Assembly: GCA_021442155.1 (NCBI GenBank)
Contig: CM038229.1
Span: forward strand, 68,282,443 to 68,346,442
Direction: 5' to 3'
DNA from: Cymbidium sinense
Taxonomy: Eukaryota > Streptophyta > Magnoliopsida > Asparagales > Orchidaceae
DNA length: 64,000 nucleotides
Made by a program: the position numbers and the translations under genes. The notes under the pieces are model-generated. The model saw only the letters and a program-made list of their open reading frames with translations, had not been told where the DNA came from and did no database searches. Shown here piece by piece: positions 34,791-46,168 of the stretch. Position 1 is the first letter of the stretch. The number at the start of each line of letters is the position of its first letter.

Positions 34791-35740
34791 TGCCGACACT
34801 ACCTACGCCGCCAGCCGATTAGCCGCTATTGCCGCTGACCACCCTTGCCGGCCGCTAACCATCAGAGCTGGTTACCTCCGACTACTGCGCCATCACCGCT
34901 AACATCGCCGGCTCGGATTAATTATCGCTGCCGATCTTCTGCTGATTACCGATTGCTTACTGATACTGGTTGCCATTGCGCCGCTTACCAATTTATCGGC
35001 GCAACCAGCAGATTACTGACGCTAGCCGCACTGTTGACTACTGCATTACACCCTGACCACTTCGCTACCGCTAACTATATGGCATTCAATTGCTGATGTC
35101 ATTACGGTCCGCTGCTGACTATCGCAGAATCTTTCGTTTATTACCAATTTATGCTGCGGTTATCTCCGTTGAGATTCACTGACAGTATTGCACGTTACTA
35201 CTGTTGCTGGCTTTATTGTTGACCATCCGTTGGCTAACCATACCTGTTGACACTACTGCTGATTAGACGCGCCAATACTGGTTGATTACTATTATTGTTG
35301 TTGTTGACCACTTTTGGCCAACTATAGGTCAATCGAATTATCGCTGCATCTTCGCATCACTACAGCTGTATTATCCTGCCGATTATCGACTTATTCAATT
35401 GCTGACATGCTGCTAGGTAGCCGGGCGGCATTGCGCCAAACCACTATCGCTGATTACCGCTGCTGACAGACGCTGCATGCTGATTTACTATCATCGCTGA
35501 TTACCTCTTGCTGACCGCTAACCATTGCCGCTGGTTACATGCTATTACTGTTGCCGGTTATAATTGACATCGTTTGAGATTTTCACCGGTCACCATCGTT
35601 GCTGACATCTCACATTTACCGAACGCCGCACTTAACTACTGCTGCCATTGCGCCGCTGAATTCTCGACGGCCAAGAACTACATAGGCCACCACTGAATTA
35701 CTAATTACCTTCACCGCCGGCCACCATCGCCGAGCATCGC
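34740..35740 (+). repeat. Degenerate triplet-like array (C type)
   Basis: Dominated by variants of gccgctgattaccgctgctgacc. Word spacing is irregular, about 20-35 bp. GC content is much higher than the flanks. The reading frame at 34845-35096 has no domain and follows from the repeat. Confidence 0.7.
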
Positions 35741-35751
35741 CAACCCCTCCT

Positions 35752-36436
35752 CGGCATCGTCTTGATCGCTTCAACCCGGTGGTCCGATGAGGACGCTGAG
35801 AAAATCGGAGATGAACTACGCTGATCGCTTCCAAACCCGGACGATCCGACGAGGCGGCTGATGCTTTCGGGGAAAACCGAATAACGAAAGTATGGGTCTT
35901 GATCGAAACTCACTCGAGAGAAGAGTATCAAGTGTGCCTTCTCCCCTGGTTTTACACCTTCAGAGGGTAAATCATCAAAACTACCCAAATCAAAACCCAA
36001 ACCGCCAAAATCGCCGTTAGTTTCATAGTTCGCCAGCGCCACGGCAACCGCTCAACGGCTCATGCCATTCACAGAATCAAGACGCTGGCCAGATAATGAC
36101 CCGCTGCCCGCCAGCAGAGACTGACTTCATGGCCTTCGAACTGGTCCGTTTCGCGACCAGACTGACCAATTGCCGCACATTAGAAGGCGGCATGCAGAAG
36201 ACGCTCTCCGCCATGACGCTGCACGACACCACAAGCTCTAGAGGTCTGTAACTGGAAATCTCGTTCAAGGCGATACTTATACTCATCCGCAACCCTACAT
36301 GCTTTATAGTCATAATATTGTGTTCATAAGATGTTTCTAAAAAATATGGTTAATGACGCCAAATTTTATCAAGAATCTATCTTCAAGATATATATATATA
36401 TTTTATGATTGAAATAATGATATCCAAAAATAGAAC
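35752..36436 (+). other. B-type remnant and 3' tail of the 34387-37236 element
   Basis: One to two B-like units (cttgatcgcttcaaccc-gg-ggtccgatgagg, 35760-35880), then the tail equivalent of 15986-16671 with actcgagagaagagtatcaag and aaatcatcaaaactaccc words, ending with aatgatatccaaaaatag before the 3' LTR. No gene seen. Confidence 0.6.
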
Positions 36437-37231
36437 CGACATATGACACTTAAAATACTAAGTAAAGCAATCTTGATGCTAAAAGCAAACCGACAAGTTG
36501 AAACCGGTCGAGATCGAGCAATTAAAATATCATTAGAAACTTTGGGATATCAGTTAAATCCCTAAAAAGCTATTAAACATAGAGTGTTTATAATAAATTC
36601 TCGACGAGGATCTAACAAGCCCAAGATCTCAAAATTCACTTCATTTGAGCATTCAAATATTTAAAATACATCAAATGATCAAAGGGATCATCGAGCTTTG
36701 GATGAAGTGGAGTGAACGGGTTTTGTATGATTTACAGAGACGCCACTTCCAATCTATAAATACATCATTCCTCATATGAGGAGTAAGAGAGGAGAGAGCT
36801 CTAAAGATCCTCCAAGACAATCAGCCGCCACTGACGGTTGTAACCACCGCTGCCGACATCGCCGACCGCTTGATCCTTTCATCGCTAATCTCTCAAATCT
36901 CCATCATGATGACTTTACCATTGTCAAGGTTCGCAAGTGATTGTTTTGCATTGCCGAATTGTTCACATTTCTATATGATTGCTCCAAGTCATCATCATTC
37001 TACTACTAACAATCATAACTCGATCGTATCACATATGTCCTTTCTCATATACAATTGTAATTCGGATCGGAATATCTTATACTCAAACGTAAACATAAAG
37101 AAGTTTTATCCCAGTTTTTCCCTTTTTTCGAGTTTTACCAATGAAAAAATTCTAATTTTATTGCTCACACTTTTATACATGCTTTGGATTTCACAATTTG
37201 AAAACTTTACTCTACGAATTGGTTTTCGACG

Positions 37232-37236
<5 letters not shown>
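36437..37236 (+). repeat. 3' LTR of the 34387-37236 element
   Basis: Begins with a damaged TGATATGACACTT (CGACATATGACACTT) and ends ACGCAACA. It contains a TATA box (36755-36761) and the tail word ctttactctacg. The 178-residue frame at 36870-37406 runs from this LTR into the (AT)n tract and is not a protein gene. Confidence 0.7.

Positions 37237-37326
<90 letters not shown>
37236..37326. repeat. (AT)n microsatellite
   Basis: About 44 AT units directly after the LTR end; gives IYIYIY frames on both strands. Confidence 0.95.
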
Positions 37327-37328
<2 letters not shown>

Positions 37329-39010
37329 AAATTTGGGTGTTTAATACGTAAACACATCAGAATTGTCTGGTATGTATATAAATCCTCTTATAATCAAATA
37401 TTTTAAAAAATATTATTTTTGTGATTTTAATTATTATTAAGAGTTTTCATCTTTTATATGAATATCTGCAAAATTTGTTAATTTGTCTTCAAATTTATTG
37501 CTGTAAATATAACTATTTTTTAAAAAAATTTAAGGATAAAATAAAAAATTACAGATTCAAATATTATTAAAATTTAAGATAAATGGTAGCATAATTTAAT
37601 AATTTATGTTCAGACTAATTATAAATATCTTCAATTGTTATTTAAATTCTAAATCAGTGGAGAATCTGTAAGAATATGTTTTGAATTTTTAAATGGCATG
37701 TATTATGAGTTGTAATGAAAAATATCAGAGTAGAAGAGGTTGTCTTGGTCTAATTTAATTTTTATTATATTTATATTTAATATATATTTGATATATTAAA
37801 AATATATTATTTTTATTTATGTGATGGTGGCAACGACCATTGACCTCGATAGTTACGATCTAGATGATGATAATAATAGTAGCAATTGATGACAATGACT
37901 ATCAATTGCAACTAATAATAACCAATGGCCATAATAATAACACAAATAATAGTTAGTAGTCAAACAATAATAACAAATATTGGTGGTGATTATTATTTTT
38001 AAAAATATTAAAATTCTAAAAATTAATTTGAAATTTTTTAAAAAATAATATTTTTATTTTAAAAAATAAAATTAAAAACTATATATTAAATCTTATATAT
38101 ATATATAACATGTTCAAATAAGAAATGATTGAGTGGTTAAAAAAGTACTCTCCCTTGCTATAATGCACATACACCAATATGAGGACAAAGATACGTAATA
38201 CTTCTATTTTTAAAAATATAGGACAAAAAAATACGCTTAACCTTATATTACAATAATAAATAAGATTAATATATATATATATATATTATTTAAATAATTT
38301 ATTTCATTATACTTTAATAATCTTAATAAATAAAATTTATTATCAATTCTAAATTTATAAATTTCATTATAATTTTTTTATAATTTTAATTATTTATAAT
38401 AAATATATCTTATTATTCTTTTTTTTTTTATTCAAATCTCATTCTCTAAATTTTCAAAACCTATTACAATAATTTAAAATATAGCAAACTATATTTAAAA
38501 TATTTTTTATATAATTTTAATTCAATTATTTAAGACACGTGTGTCCTTTTATTTTTTTAATATTATTTTAATCAGACACTTTTGTGTTATGTCCAATATA
38601 TATTGGAGGCATGTCAGACCCGTATCCGTATCCGTGTCCGGCATGTATCGGATACTGCACTCATTATTTTTGAAAGTATTGGTGCATCATAACTCCATTG
38701 TTAACTTGATTTTAAATATATTAAAGATTAAAATTAAAATTATATATATATATATATATATAATGTATCAAATATATAATAATTATATAATTATTATGTA
38801 CACAACTAATATATAATAAATCAGATGAACTCTATGGGTCATTTGATGATGAGGGGTATAAAGGGAAGCGTAGTATGGTCATTTCAAATCCCGCAGAACA
38901 ACCAAGTTAGAACTATTTTTTAAGCAAATAAATCAGCGCCATGATACGAATGATAATATTTGAAGAAAATGCCAAATATGAGTATCGATTCAAATTTATA
39001 TTACATATAT
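37327..39010 (+). repeat. Repeat segment S, copy 2, right part
   Basis: Matches about 1953-3763 without the hAT element. Landmarks: acgtaaacacatcagaattgt (37347), tataatcaaatattttaa (37391), gtgattttaattattatta (37419), caataataacaaatattggtgg (37967), acacaactaatatataataa (38799), cagatgaactct (38822), gggaagcgtagtatgg (38864) and gataatatttgaagaaaa (38951). It includes about 700 bp not seen in copy 1. No gene. Confidence 0.6.
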
Positions 39011-39169
39011 TCTAGTGATAATAAAGAAAAATGTAAAATGAATTTATATATGAAAAAGTTAAGGTAGCTCCACCGATAGATAAGATTAGAGATTAGAGAG
39101 AGTCATCATAGATAATTTGATCATCTAAAATATGAGCTGGATGATGACCCAATTATGAGAATGAATGTA
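39011..39169. other. Left flank of the copia element
   Basis: Unique AT-rich sequence. The copy-1 S segment at 3763 passes into repeat X at the equivalent point, which marks the X insertion border. Confidence 0.4.
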
Positions 39170-39174
39170 TTAGA

Positions 39175-39591
39175 TGTTGGAAATTTTTGAATGTGGTCTC
39201 ATATATTAATTTAATTATACATTATATGCTATCTCATTTTTTTAAGCCTATTAATTTTGTGATCAAATAAATATTAATTAATTGATTAAAGATCTTATTA
39301 ATTTTATATAATTATCATGTAGAGGAAAGATTTTTTTTATTTTAATGACTAAATAAAACGAAATACACTCAAATATAAATAAAGATCACTCCCCATTCTA
39401 AAGGTGAAGCTTTTCATTTTACCTATATCCCATCTCTGAGAAAAGTCTCTCTCTCTCTCTCTCTCTCTCAAACACCCATTTAAAGTAAGTCCAAAATCAG
39501 ATACTCTTCCATGATTCAAGACGCCTGACACATCTTCGATGATTTGATTAATGAATCGCTAGAATTTATTTTATCTTTATATGTTCCAATG
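39175..39591 (+). repeat. 5' LTR of the copia element
   Basis: Starts TGTTGGAAATTTTTGAATG. It has a (CT)n tract (39447-39469) that is short in the 3' LTR. The end is ATGTTCCAATG, a changed version of ATGTTTCCAACA in the 3' copy. No clear methionine-tRNA primer-binding site follows. Confidence 0.85.
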
Positions 39592-39932
39592 TGATCGTAA
39601 CATTTACATTTGAATCATTAAGAAATAATTTTTCCTCTTCATCTTTTGTATTGATTATTTAAAAATTTTAAATCAAAGTACATGACTCAAAATTTTTGAG
39701 CAAATGATTTGGTCATTTGCATGAAATTTCGATGTCGTTTAGATGATTTTTATTTTATTAATTTTGAGTAAATTAATATAGCTAAATTTGATTTATATTT
39801 TGATCATAATTTTAATTTTTTATATGATCGATATATTTTTTCTTGTCAATGTTATCTTAATAAAAAAAAAAGAAGAATATGAAATATTTTTTTATCTATC
39901 GTTTATAATATGAAATCATATTTCAGATTTTA

Positions 39933-39963
<31 letters not shown>

Positions 39964-41289
39964 ATATGAAATAACTACCGATTTATCTGAGGATATATAT
40001 ATATATAAATATATAAGTTTGTATAAATATTATAGTTATTCCATTCAATTCCCTTTCATCCGTTTTTTCATTCGAGGGGCATTTATATAAATATGCATAA
40101 ATTAATATAAATGTTATAATTATTCCATTTAATCCGTTTCATCCGTTCTTTTTCATCCGAGGGGTATATATATAATTATATATATAAGCTTATATAAATG
40201 GTATAATTATCCCATTTAATTGTTTTTAATAAGGTCAGAATTGAAACAGAATATTTGTAATATAATTTAACTGAATATAGCAGAATATGAAATATTTCGC
40301 CTTAATGTTTTTCAGTTTATTTATTACATTTATTTGTTTTTAACATTTTATACTATAATTTATATATGAAATTGTTTATTATAACATTATTTATAACGTT
40401 TCATATTCATTTCAGACTTTAAATCCATTTTTATTAATCTGAAATATTTTACATTTAATTACTTTGTGCAATTAATTCTAAATAGAATATTTATTAAGTA
40501 AATATAACAATTACACTTACTATTTAATATTTCTTGAAGTTTTTTTTGTTTCAGAATTTTTTTTAATATTAAACATTTATGTATAAATATTCTGTTTTAA
40601 ATTTTATGAATAATTATTATTTTGACATTCAGTAAATATTTCCTAATTCAGTAATATATAATTCATTGGATTTATGTGGAAAAGAGAATGCTTATTTTTT
40701 ATTAATTATAATATTATGCATTTTTTTTTCATCGAATAGACATAGCATCCAACTTAATTAATTGATTTATTCAAATATGAGTTTGCTAAAATTTATTTTG
40801 TAATATCAAATGGATTCCGATAATAGAAATTAGAATATTTGTTGAAATATTACAGTTAATATTTATTATTTTAAAATAATTTAAATTGAAATATTATGTC
40901 ACCAAAGTGACCTCTACTATATCAATTTATTTATTTTTTGAAATATATAAATATTACATATGGATTATATTTAAATTTATGCAAAAAATAATCGGCCCAA
41001 AGGAAGATTATTTTTTGGCCAGATTATCAAGAACAAATATACGATAAATTTATATTATCATATACAATACGTCGATCCAAAGATGTATATATCATTGCAG
41101 AATTTATTATCAATATTTGATGTTGTAATTTTAAGAGATTTACAAATTATATTTACGTCCAAAGACTAAATTGCAATGTTGTTAGTATTTTATATGTGCA
41201 TTTTATTAAACATTTTATTTCAAGCATATATTTTGTTTACATTATAAATACATATAAAAATGACAATATTGTTAATTGTGAGTATTATT
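39592..41289 (+). other. AT-rich leader of the copia element with a short tandem repeat
   Basis: A 1.7-kb untranslated leader. Three units of about 85 bp starting near 40022, 40106 and 40193 share tataaat-ttatagttattcc, ttcatccgt and cgaggggtatt-atata. The remainder is AT-rich with stops in all frames. It is long for a copia leader and may hide a small nested insertion. Confidence 0.6.
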
Positions 41290-42132
41290 TTTGTTCTTTT
41301 CAGTTAATGTTTCTTCTATATCTCTCAATTTGAATAACATTTTAGTACTCAACGGCACTAACTTTAAGAAATGGAAAGAGCATATCTTCATCGTTTCGGT
41401 GTATGGATCGACATGCGATCCGACCAATGTCCTCCCTCGCCCCATCAAGAAAATACTATTGAACAAAGGGCCAACTTTGAAAAGTGGGAGCGTTCTAACC
41501 GCATGAGTCTTATGATCATGAAGCATTCCATTCCAGAAACCATAAGAGGTGCAATGCCTGAAGAGGAATGTGCTAAAAAGTTTATATGCCAAATAGCAGA
41601 TCATTTCGTTAGTTCTGAAAAGGTCGAAGCGAGTACTATTCTTAGTAAACTCATTTCAATGCGGTATAAAGGCAATGGAAACACAAGGGAGTACATTATG
41701 ATGATATCTAATTTTGTCACTAGACTAAGAGCATTAAAATTAGAGATGTCTGATAATATTCTTGTGCACTTAGTTTTGATCTCTCTTCCTGCACAATTTA
41801 ATCCTTTTAAGATAAGTTATAATACTCAAAAGGAAGAGAGATTGAAACATGACAAAATAGAAAGTGCTCACTTAGCTACTTTCTCTCGTGACATTGTTAC
41901 TAAAAGAAAAAAGACTTATAAAGGAAAAGGAGCTGCAGACAAAGGGACTTCACAGCATAAGGTGCAACAGAAACAAGATAATGATGTTACTTGTTTCTTT
42001 TGCAAGAAAGTTGATCATGTGAAGAAGGATTGTCCCAAGTATGCAAATTGGCTCATGAAAAAGGGTAAACTTCTCAACTTTGTTTGTTCTGAAGTTAATT
42101 TATCCTTAGTACCAAATCACACAAGTGGATGA
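41290..42132 (+). pseudogene. copia gag (UBN2-type) with zinc knuckle
   Basis: Capsid-forming protein of the element. A frame from 41290 gives LNGTNFKKWKEHI, and a second frame, reached after a frameshift around 41400-41460, continues from NFEKWERSNRMSLMIMKHSI through the gag core (TREYIMMISNFVTRLRALKL, LVLISLPAQFNPFKISYNT) to a zinc knuckle CFFCKKVDHVKKDC (CX2CX4HX4C, 41992-42033). The second frame is 253 residues long and otherwise intact, a typical gag length once the lost start is counted. Confidence 0.85.
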
Positions 42133-42345
42133 TACACAGTGCAACTACATAAGTATGACTATGTAGGGTTGTCTAAGGAGACGATGTCAACTGATGCTAA
42201 AAGATTCATCTATGTGAGAAATGTCAATAAATCTTCTATTAAAACAATATGCTTATATAGATTATATCTAGAATCTGGTTGTATTTTGAATTTACATGAG
42301 ACTTTTATGTGCCGTCATTTAGATGAAATTTAATTTCTATTTCTT
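42120..42345 (+). pseudogene. copia protease remnant
   Basis: Frame 42139-42333 has TDAKRFIYVRNVN and LESGCILNLHETFM, which correspond to the C-terminal half of a copia aspartic protease. The catalytic D-S/T-G region expected just before it is missing or damaged: the gag frame ends in HTSG followed by a stop. It cannot be an active enzyme. Confidence 0.6.
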
Positions 42346-43470
42346 GTTTGGACAAATCTGGTTATTCTTGTTCATTTGGAAATAGAAAATTTAGTCTCTT
42401 TCAGTATTCAAATATTATTGGTACTGGTTCTTTGATTGATAATCTATATAAATTAGACGTTTCTGGTTCACAAATTAATAAAACCTTGCATGCAAATAAT
42501 TTTGGTACAAAGCAAAAATTAATAAATGAGAATTCATATATGTTATGGCACAAGCGTTTAGGGCATATTTCTAAACATAGAATTGAAAGACTTGTGTTAG
42601 AAGGAATTCTTGATTATCTTGATTTTTTAGATGATAAACTCTGTATAGAATGTATCAAGGAAAAACAAATAAATATCAAGAAAATTGGTGTTAATAGGAG
42701 TTTAAACGTCTTGAAATTAATTCATACTAATATTTGTGATCCATTCCCTACAGCTACTTGGAATGGCCAACAGTATTTCATTACTTTCATAGATGATTAT
42801 TCTCGTTACGGGTACTTATACTTAATTTATGAGAAGTCACAATCACTGGACGTATTCAAAATTTTAAGGTCAAGTTGAAAATCAACTTGGAAAGAAAATA
42901 AAAGTCAAACTGACCGTGGTGGTGAATACTATGATATATATGATGGATCAGGTGAACAACGTCTAGGCCCTTTTGCCAAATATTTAGTAGAATGTGGCAT
43001 CGTTCCTCAATACACCATGTTATGGACTCCAAGTCAAAATGGTGTAGCTGAGAGGCTAAATCGGACCCTTATGGATATGGTTAGAAGTATGATAAACCAT
43101 TCTTCTTTACCAGATTCACTTTGGGGAGAAGCTTTAAAGACTAGCTTACATCCTTAATAGTTCCAAGCAAAGTAAGTAATAAACCCCATATGAATTATGG
43201 ATTGGGAAGAAGCATGACATCTTCATGTTCGGAGATGTCCAAATTGCACCATATAGCCTAATGAAAAAAATTGGACTCAAGAACTATAAGTCGTTATTTT
43301 GTTGGATACTAAAGGTCAAGGGTTTTAAGTTTTATGACTCTTCAAATAAATCTTTTTTCGAGACGGGCAATGCTAAATTTATTGAGGAAGTTGAATATGA
43401 TGAGAGTAATAAATCTAAAAATTTTATATTTAAAGAGCAATTTATTACTCTTCCTATACATAGAAAAAAT
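42346..43470 (+). pseudogene. copia integrase (broken)
   Basis: Integrates the cDNA copy. The GAG-pre-integrase and zinc-binding part is well kept: HKRLGHISKHRIERLV and CIECIKEKQ give the HHCC pattern (about 42548-42670). The catalytic core begins at about 42715: the first acidic residue appears as asparagine (IHTNICDPFPT); the second (TDRGGEYY, 42909) and the glutamate (NGVAERLNRTL, 43038) are there but separated by a stop and frameshift at 42878. After LWGEALKT a short deletion and stops remove the end of the core (43140-43165). The C-terminal region KGFKFYDSSNKSFFETGNA follows. Not functional. Confidence 0.85.
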
Positions 43471-43689
43471 GATCGATAATTTTAACCGATCATATTCAAG
43501 TTGTAAATACGGATAATCAAAATATTCTTGAGTTAACTCCACTCGTACTGAGGAATCACAACAATCTCAAATTGAAGTGTCATTAAGAAAATCTACTAGA
43601 GAGAGGAGATTAGTAATTTCAGATGATTATGTTGTGTATCTCCAAGAACATGAGTTTGACATTGGATTGGAGAGTGATCCAATCTCTTT

Positions 43690-44396
43690 TAGTCAAATTA
43701 AATAAAGTGTTAACTCTCATAAATGGATAGAAGCCATTGATGATGAGATGAAATCAATGAAAGACAATGATATTTGGGATCTTGTCGAATTGCCTAAATC
43801 AGTAAAACCCATTGGTTGTAAATGGATTTTTAAAACCAAATGGGATTCAAAAGGCAATGTCGAAAGATATAAAGCATGTATAGTCGCTAATGGTTTTACT
43901 CAAAAGGAAGACATTTATTATAAATAGACTTCTCTCCAGTTTCTTTGAAAGACTCTTTTAGAATCATTATGGCACTAGTAGCTCAATATGATTTAGAGTT
44001 ACATCAGATGGATGTAAAGACTGCATTTCTCAATAGTGATATTGAAGAAACTATATATATGGTGCAACTAAAAAATTTTCAATCTTCCGATTCAAAATAC
44101 CTGGTATGTAAAATAAAGAAATCCATCTATGGTTTAAAGCAAGCTTCCCGTCAATGGTATAAGAAATTTGATCAAGTGATTACTTCTTTTGGTTTTAAAG
44201 AAAATATTGTTGATCAATGCATTTATCACAAAATAAGTGAGAGTAAATTCATCATCCTAGTGCTATATGTTGATGATATTCTATTGGCAAGTAGTGATAT
44301 AGGCCTTTTGCATGAAACCAAGAAATTTCTTTCAAATAATTTTGAAATGAAAGATCTTGGGAATGCATTTTTTGTGTTAGATATACAAATTTATTG
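43690..44396 (+). pseudogene. copia reverse transcriptase (broken)
   Basis: Copies element RNA into DNA. The frame at 43705-43925 carries KWIEAIDDEMKSMKDNDIW and GCKWIFKTKWDSKG, the start of a copia RT. A stop (TAG 43926) and a frameshift follow, then 43945-44397 continues with LHQMDVKTAFLNSDIEE, KSIYGLKQASRQWYKKFDQ and the catalytic box LYVDDILLASSD (44263-44298). It ends at TGA 44395-44397. Catalytic residues are visible but the frame is broken. Confidence 0.88.
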
Positions 44397-44397
44397 A

Positions 44398-45260
44398 GAT
44401 CGTTCTCGTGGTATACTTGGTTTATCACAAAAGGCATATATTGATAAAGTGCTTAGTAGATTTGGCATGAAAGATTTTATACCGGGAGATACACTCATTA
44501 CTAAAGGTGATAAATTCAATTTGCTTCAATGTCCAAGAAATGAATTCGAAAAAAAAAGAGATGGAAAAGATCCCTTATGCATCTGCAGTAGGAGTCATAT
44601 GTATGCTCAAGTTTGTATGCGTCCGGATATTGCGTACATTGTTGGAATGCTTGGCAGATATTTAAGTAACTTAGGAATGGATCATTGGAAAGCAGTAAAA
44701 TGAGTTATGCCGTATCTGAAGAGAACAAAAGACTTTATGCTTATATATCGAAGATCAGATCATTTGGAGATCATGGGGTACTCTGATTCTGATTTTGTTG
44801 GTTGCCTCGATAGTAGAAGATCCACTTCAGGTTATATTTTCTTATTAGCCAGAGGAGCTATATCTTGAAAAAGTGTTAAACAAACACTAATAGGTTCTTC
44901 CACTATGGAAGCAGAATTTATAGCATGTTATGAGGTATCAAATCAAGAAATATGGCTACAAAATTTTATCACTGGGCTAAATATTTTTGATGGAATAGAG
45001 AGACCATTAAAAATAAATTGTGATAATAGAGCCGTTGAGTTGTATTCCAAGAACAACATGAGTTCGTCAAAATCAAAGCATATTGACATAAAATTTCTTA
45101 TTGTAAAAGAAAGAGTTCAGAGTTCTCAAGTATCTATTTAACATATTAGTACAAATTTTATGATTGCAGATCTACTTACAAAATGTTTACCACCTAAAAT
45201 ATTTCATGAGCATGTGGCTCATATGAGAGTGGTTTACTTTGCTGATATGCTAGTATAGTG
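44398..45260 (+). pseudogene. copia RNase H and end of pol (broken)
   Basis: Connection and RNase H part: GILGLSQKAYIDKVLSRFGM, then MRPDIAYIVGMLGRYLSN, stop TGA (44701), YSDSDFVGCLDSRRSTSGY (acidic RNase H residues), stop TGA (44866-44868), SSTMEAEFIACYEVSNQEIW, then CDNRAVELYSKN, SKHIDIKFLIVKERV, stop, and a C-terminal LTKCLPPKIFHEHVAHM. All expected motifs are in order. Three or more stops make it inactive. Confidence 0.88.
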
Positions 45261-45695
45261 GGAGTTTGCTTATGATGTTCAATGATTGTAAATATTTTTT
45301 TTTTATCGGAATAAAGTATTGTTATTATCTTATAGTTGAAAACTCTGAAATAAAGTTATGTAGTTTCACTTGCAATTTAGCATAAATAAATGAAACTATA
45401 TGTATAACTCTTTTGAGTTATAATATAGGACCAGTTAAAAATAGACATTATATATGATCACATTACATGAAATTTCAATGCTATACATACATACTTGATC
45501 TATGTCATTAATCATATTGATTTAGTGATCACTGATGGGTCTTATTATAGAAAAATTATAATAAATATCACTTTGATTTTATATCAATATTATTAATAGA
45601 CTAGATTGTCTAAAGATGTTCCTCTTTGAAGATAGCAAATATTGAGCTCTTAAAGTATTTAATAATGTATAATTATCAAGCAATATATATGTGGC

Positions 45696-45708
45696 CCAAG
45701 TGGAAAAT
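45696..45708 (+). other. Polypurine tract of the copia element
   Basis: The stretch ccaagtggaaaat stands directly before the 3' LTR start TGTTAGG, the usual copia arrangement for plus-strand priming. Confidence 0.6.
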
Positions 45709-46163
45709 TGTTAGGAATTTTTGAATATGGGCTCACATATGAATTTAATTATACATTATGCGCTATCTTATTTTTTAAGCCTATTAATTTTGTGATTAAA
45801 TAAAGATTAATTAATTTTAGGCTTTTGAGATATCTTATTAATTTTGTATGGAATTATCATGTGTAGAGACCGAGTATTTTTTTTTATTTTAATGATGGGT
45901 TGAAATAAAATGAAATACACTCAAGTATAAATTGGGTCATGGTCCTCATTCTAAAGGGTGAAGTTCTCATTTTACTAATATCCCATCTTGAGTGAAAAGA
46001 AGTCTCTCCCTCTCTCTCAAGAATACCCCTTTAGAAGTGGAAGACCAAAATCCCGTATTAGCTCTTTCATGGATTCAGGTACGCTTCCAATTACATCTTC
46101 TTGTTGATTTGACATGAGATTTGAGCTAGATAAATTTATTTTTATCTTTATATGTTTCCAACA
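45709..46163 (+). repeat. 3' LTR of the copia element
   Basis: Starts TGTTAGGAATTTTTG and ends TTTCCAACA, directly followed by the target duplication ttaga. About 40 bp longer than the 5' LTR because of scattered indels. Confidence 0.88.
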
Positions 46164-46168
46164 TTAGA

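Larger units (their letters stand above)
34387..37236 (+). mobile_element. Non-autonomous gypsy relative with truncated 5' LTR
   Basis: The right LTR (about 36437-37236) ends GACGCAACA like the other family members. The left LTR begins TGATATGATACTTAAAATA and follows the right one for about 400 bp (TATA box included) but then passes directly into a GC-rich triplet-like array. The interior has an array of C-type words (34740-35740), one or two B-type units (35752-35900) and a GC-rich tail, and no gag-pol. Both ends lie in (AT)n sequence, so the target duplication cannot be read with certainty (atata on both sides). The family is a sister lineage of the elements at 11737 and 51557. Confidence 0.65.
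39175..46163 (+). mobile_element. Ty1/copia LTR retrotransposon, complete but inactive
   Basis: A 7.0-kb element with the perfect target duplication ttaga (39170-39174 and 46164-46168). The LTRs start TGTTGGAAATTTTTG or TGTTAGGAATTTTTG and the 3' LTR ends CCAACA. Domain order is gag, protease, integrase, RT, RNase H, which defines Ty1/copia. There are frameshifts in gag and integrase, stops in integrase, RT and RNase H, and a deletion at the integrase end. The two LTRs differ by many substitutions and indels, so the insertion is old. Confidence 0.92.

Noticed and set aside
36870..37406. 178-residue plus-strand frame
   Set aside because: Made of LTR sequence and an (AT)n tract giving IYIYIY.
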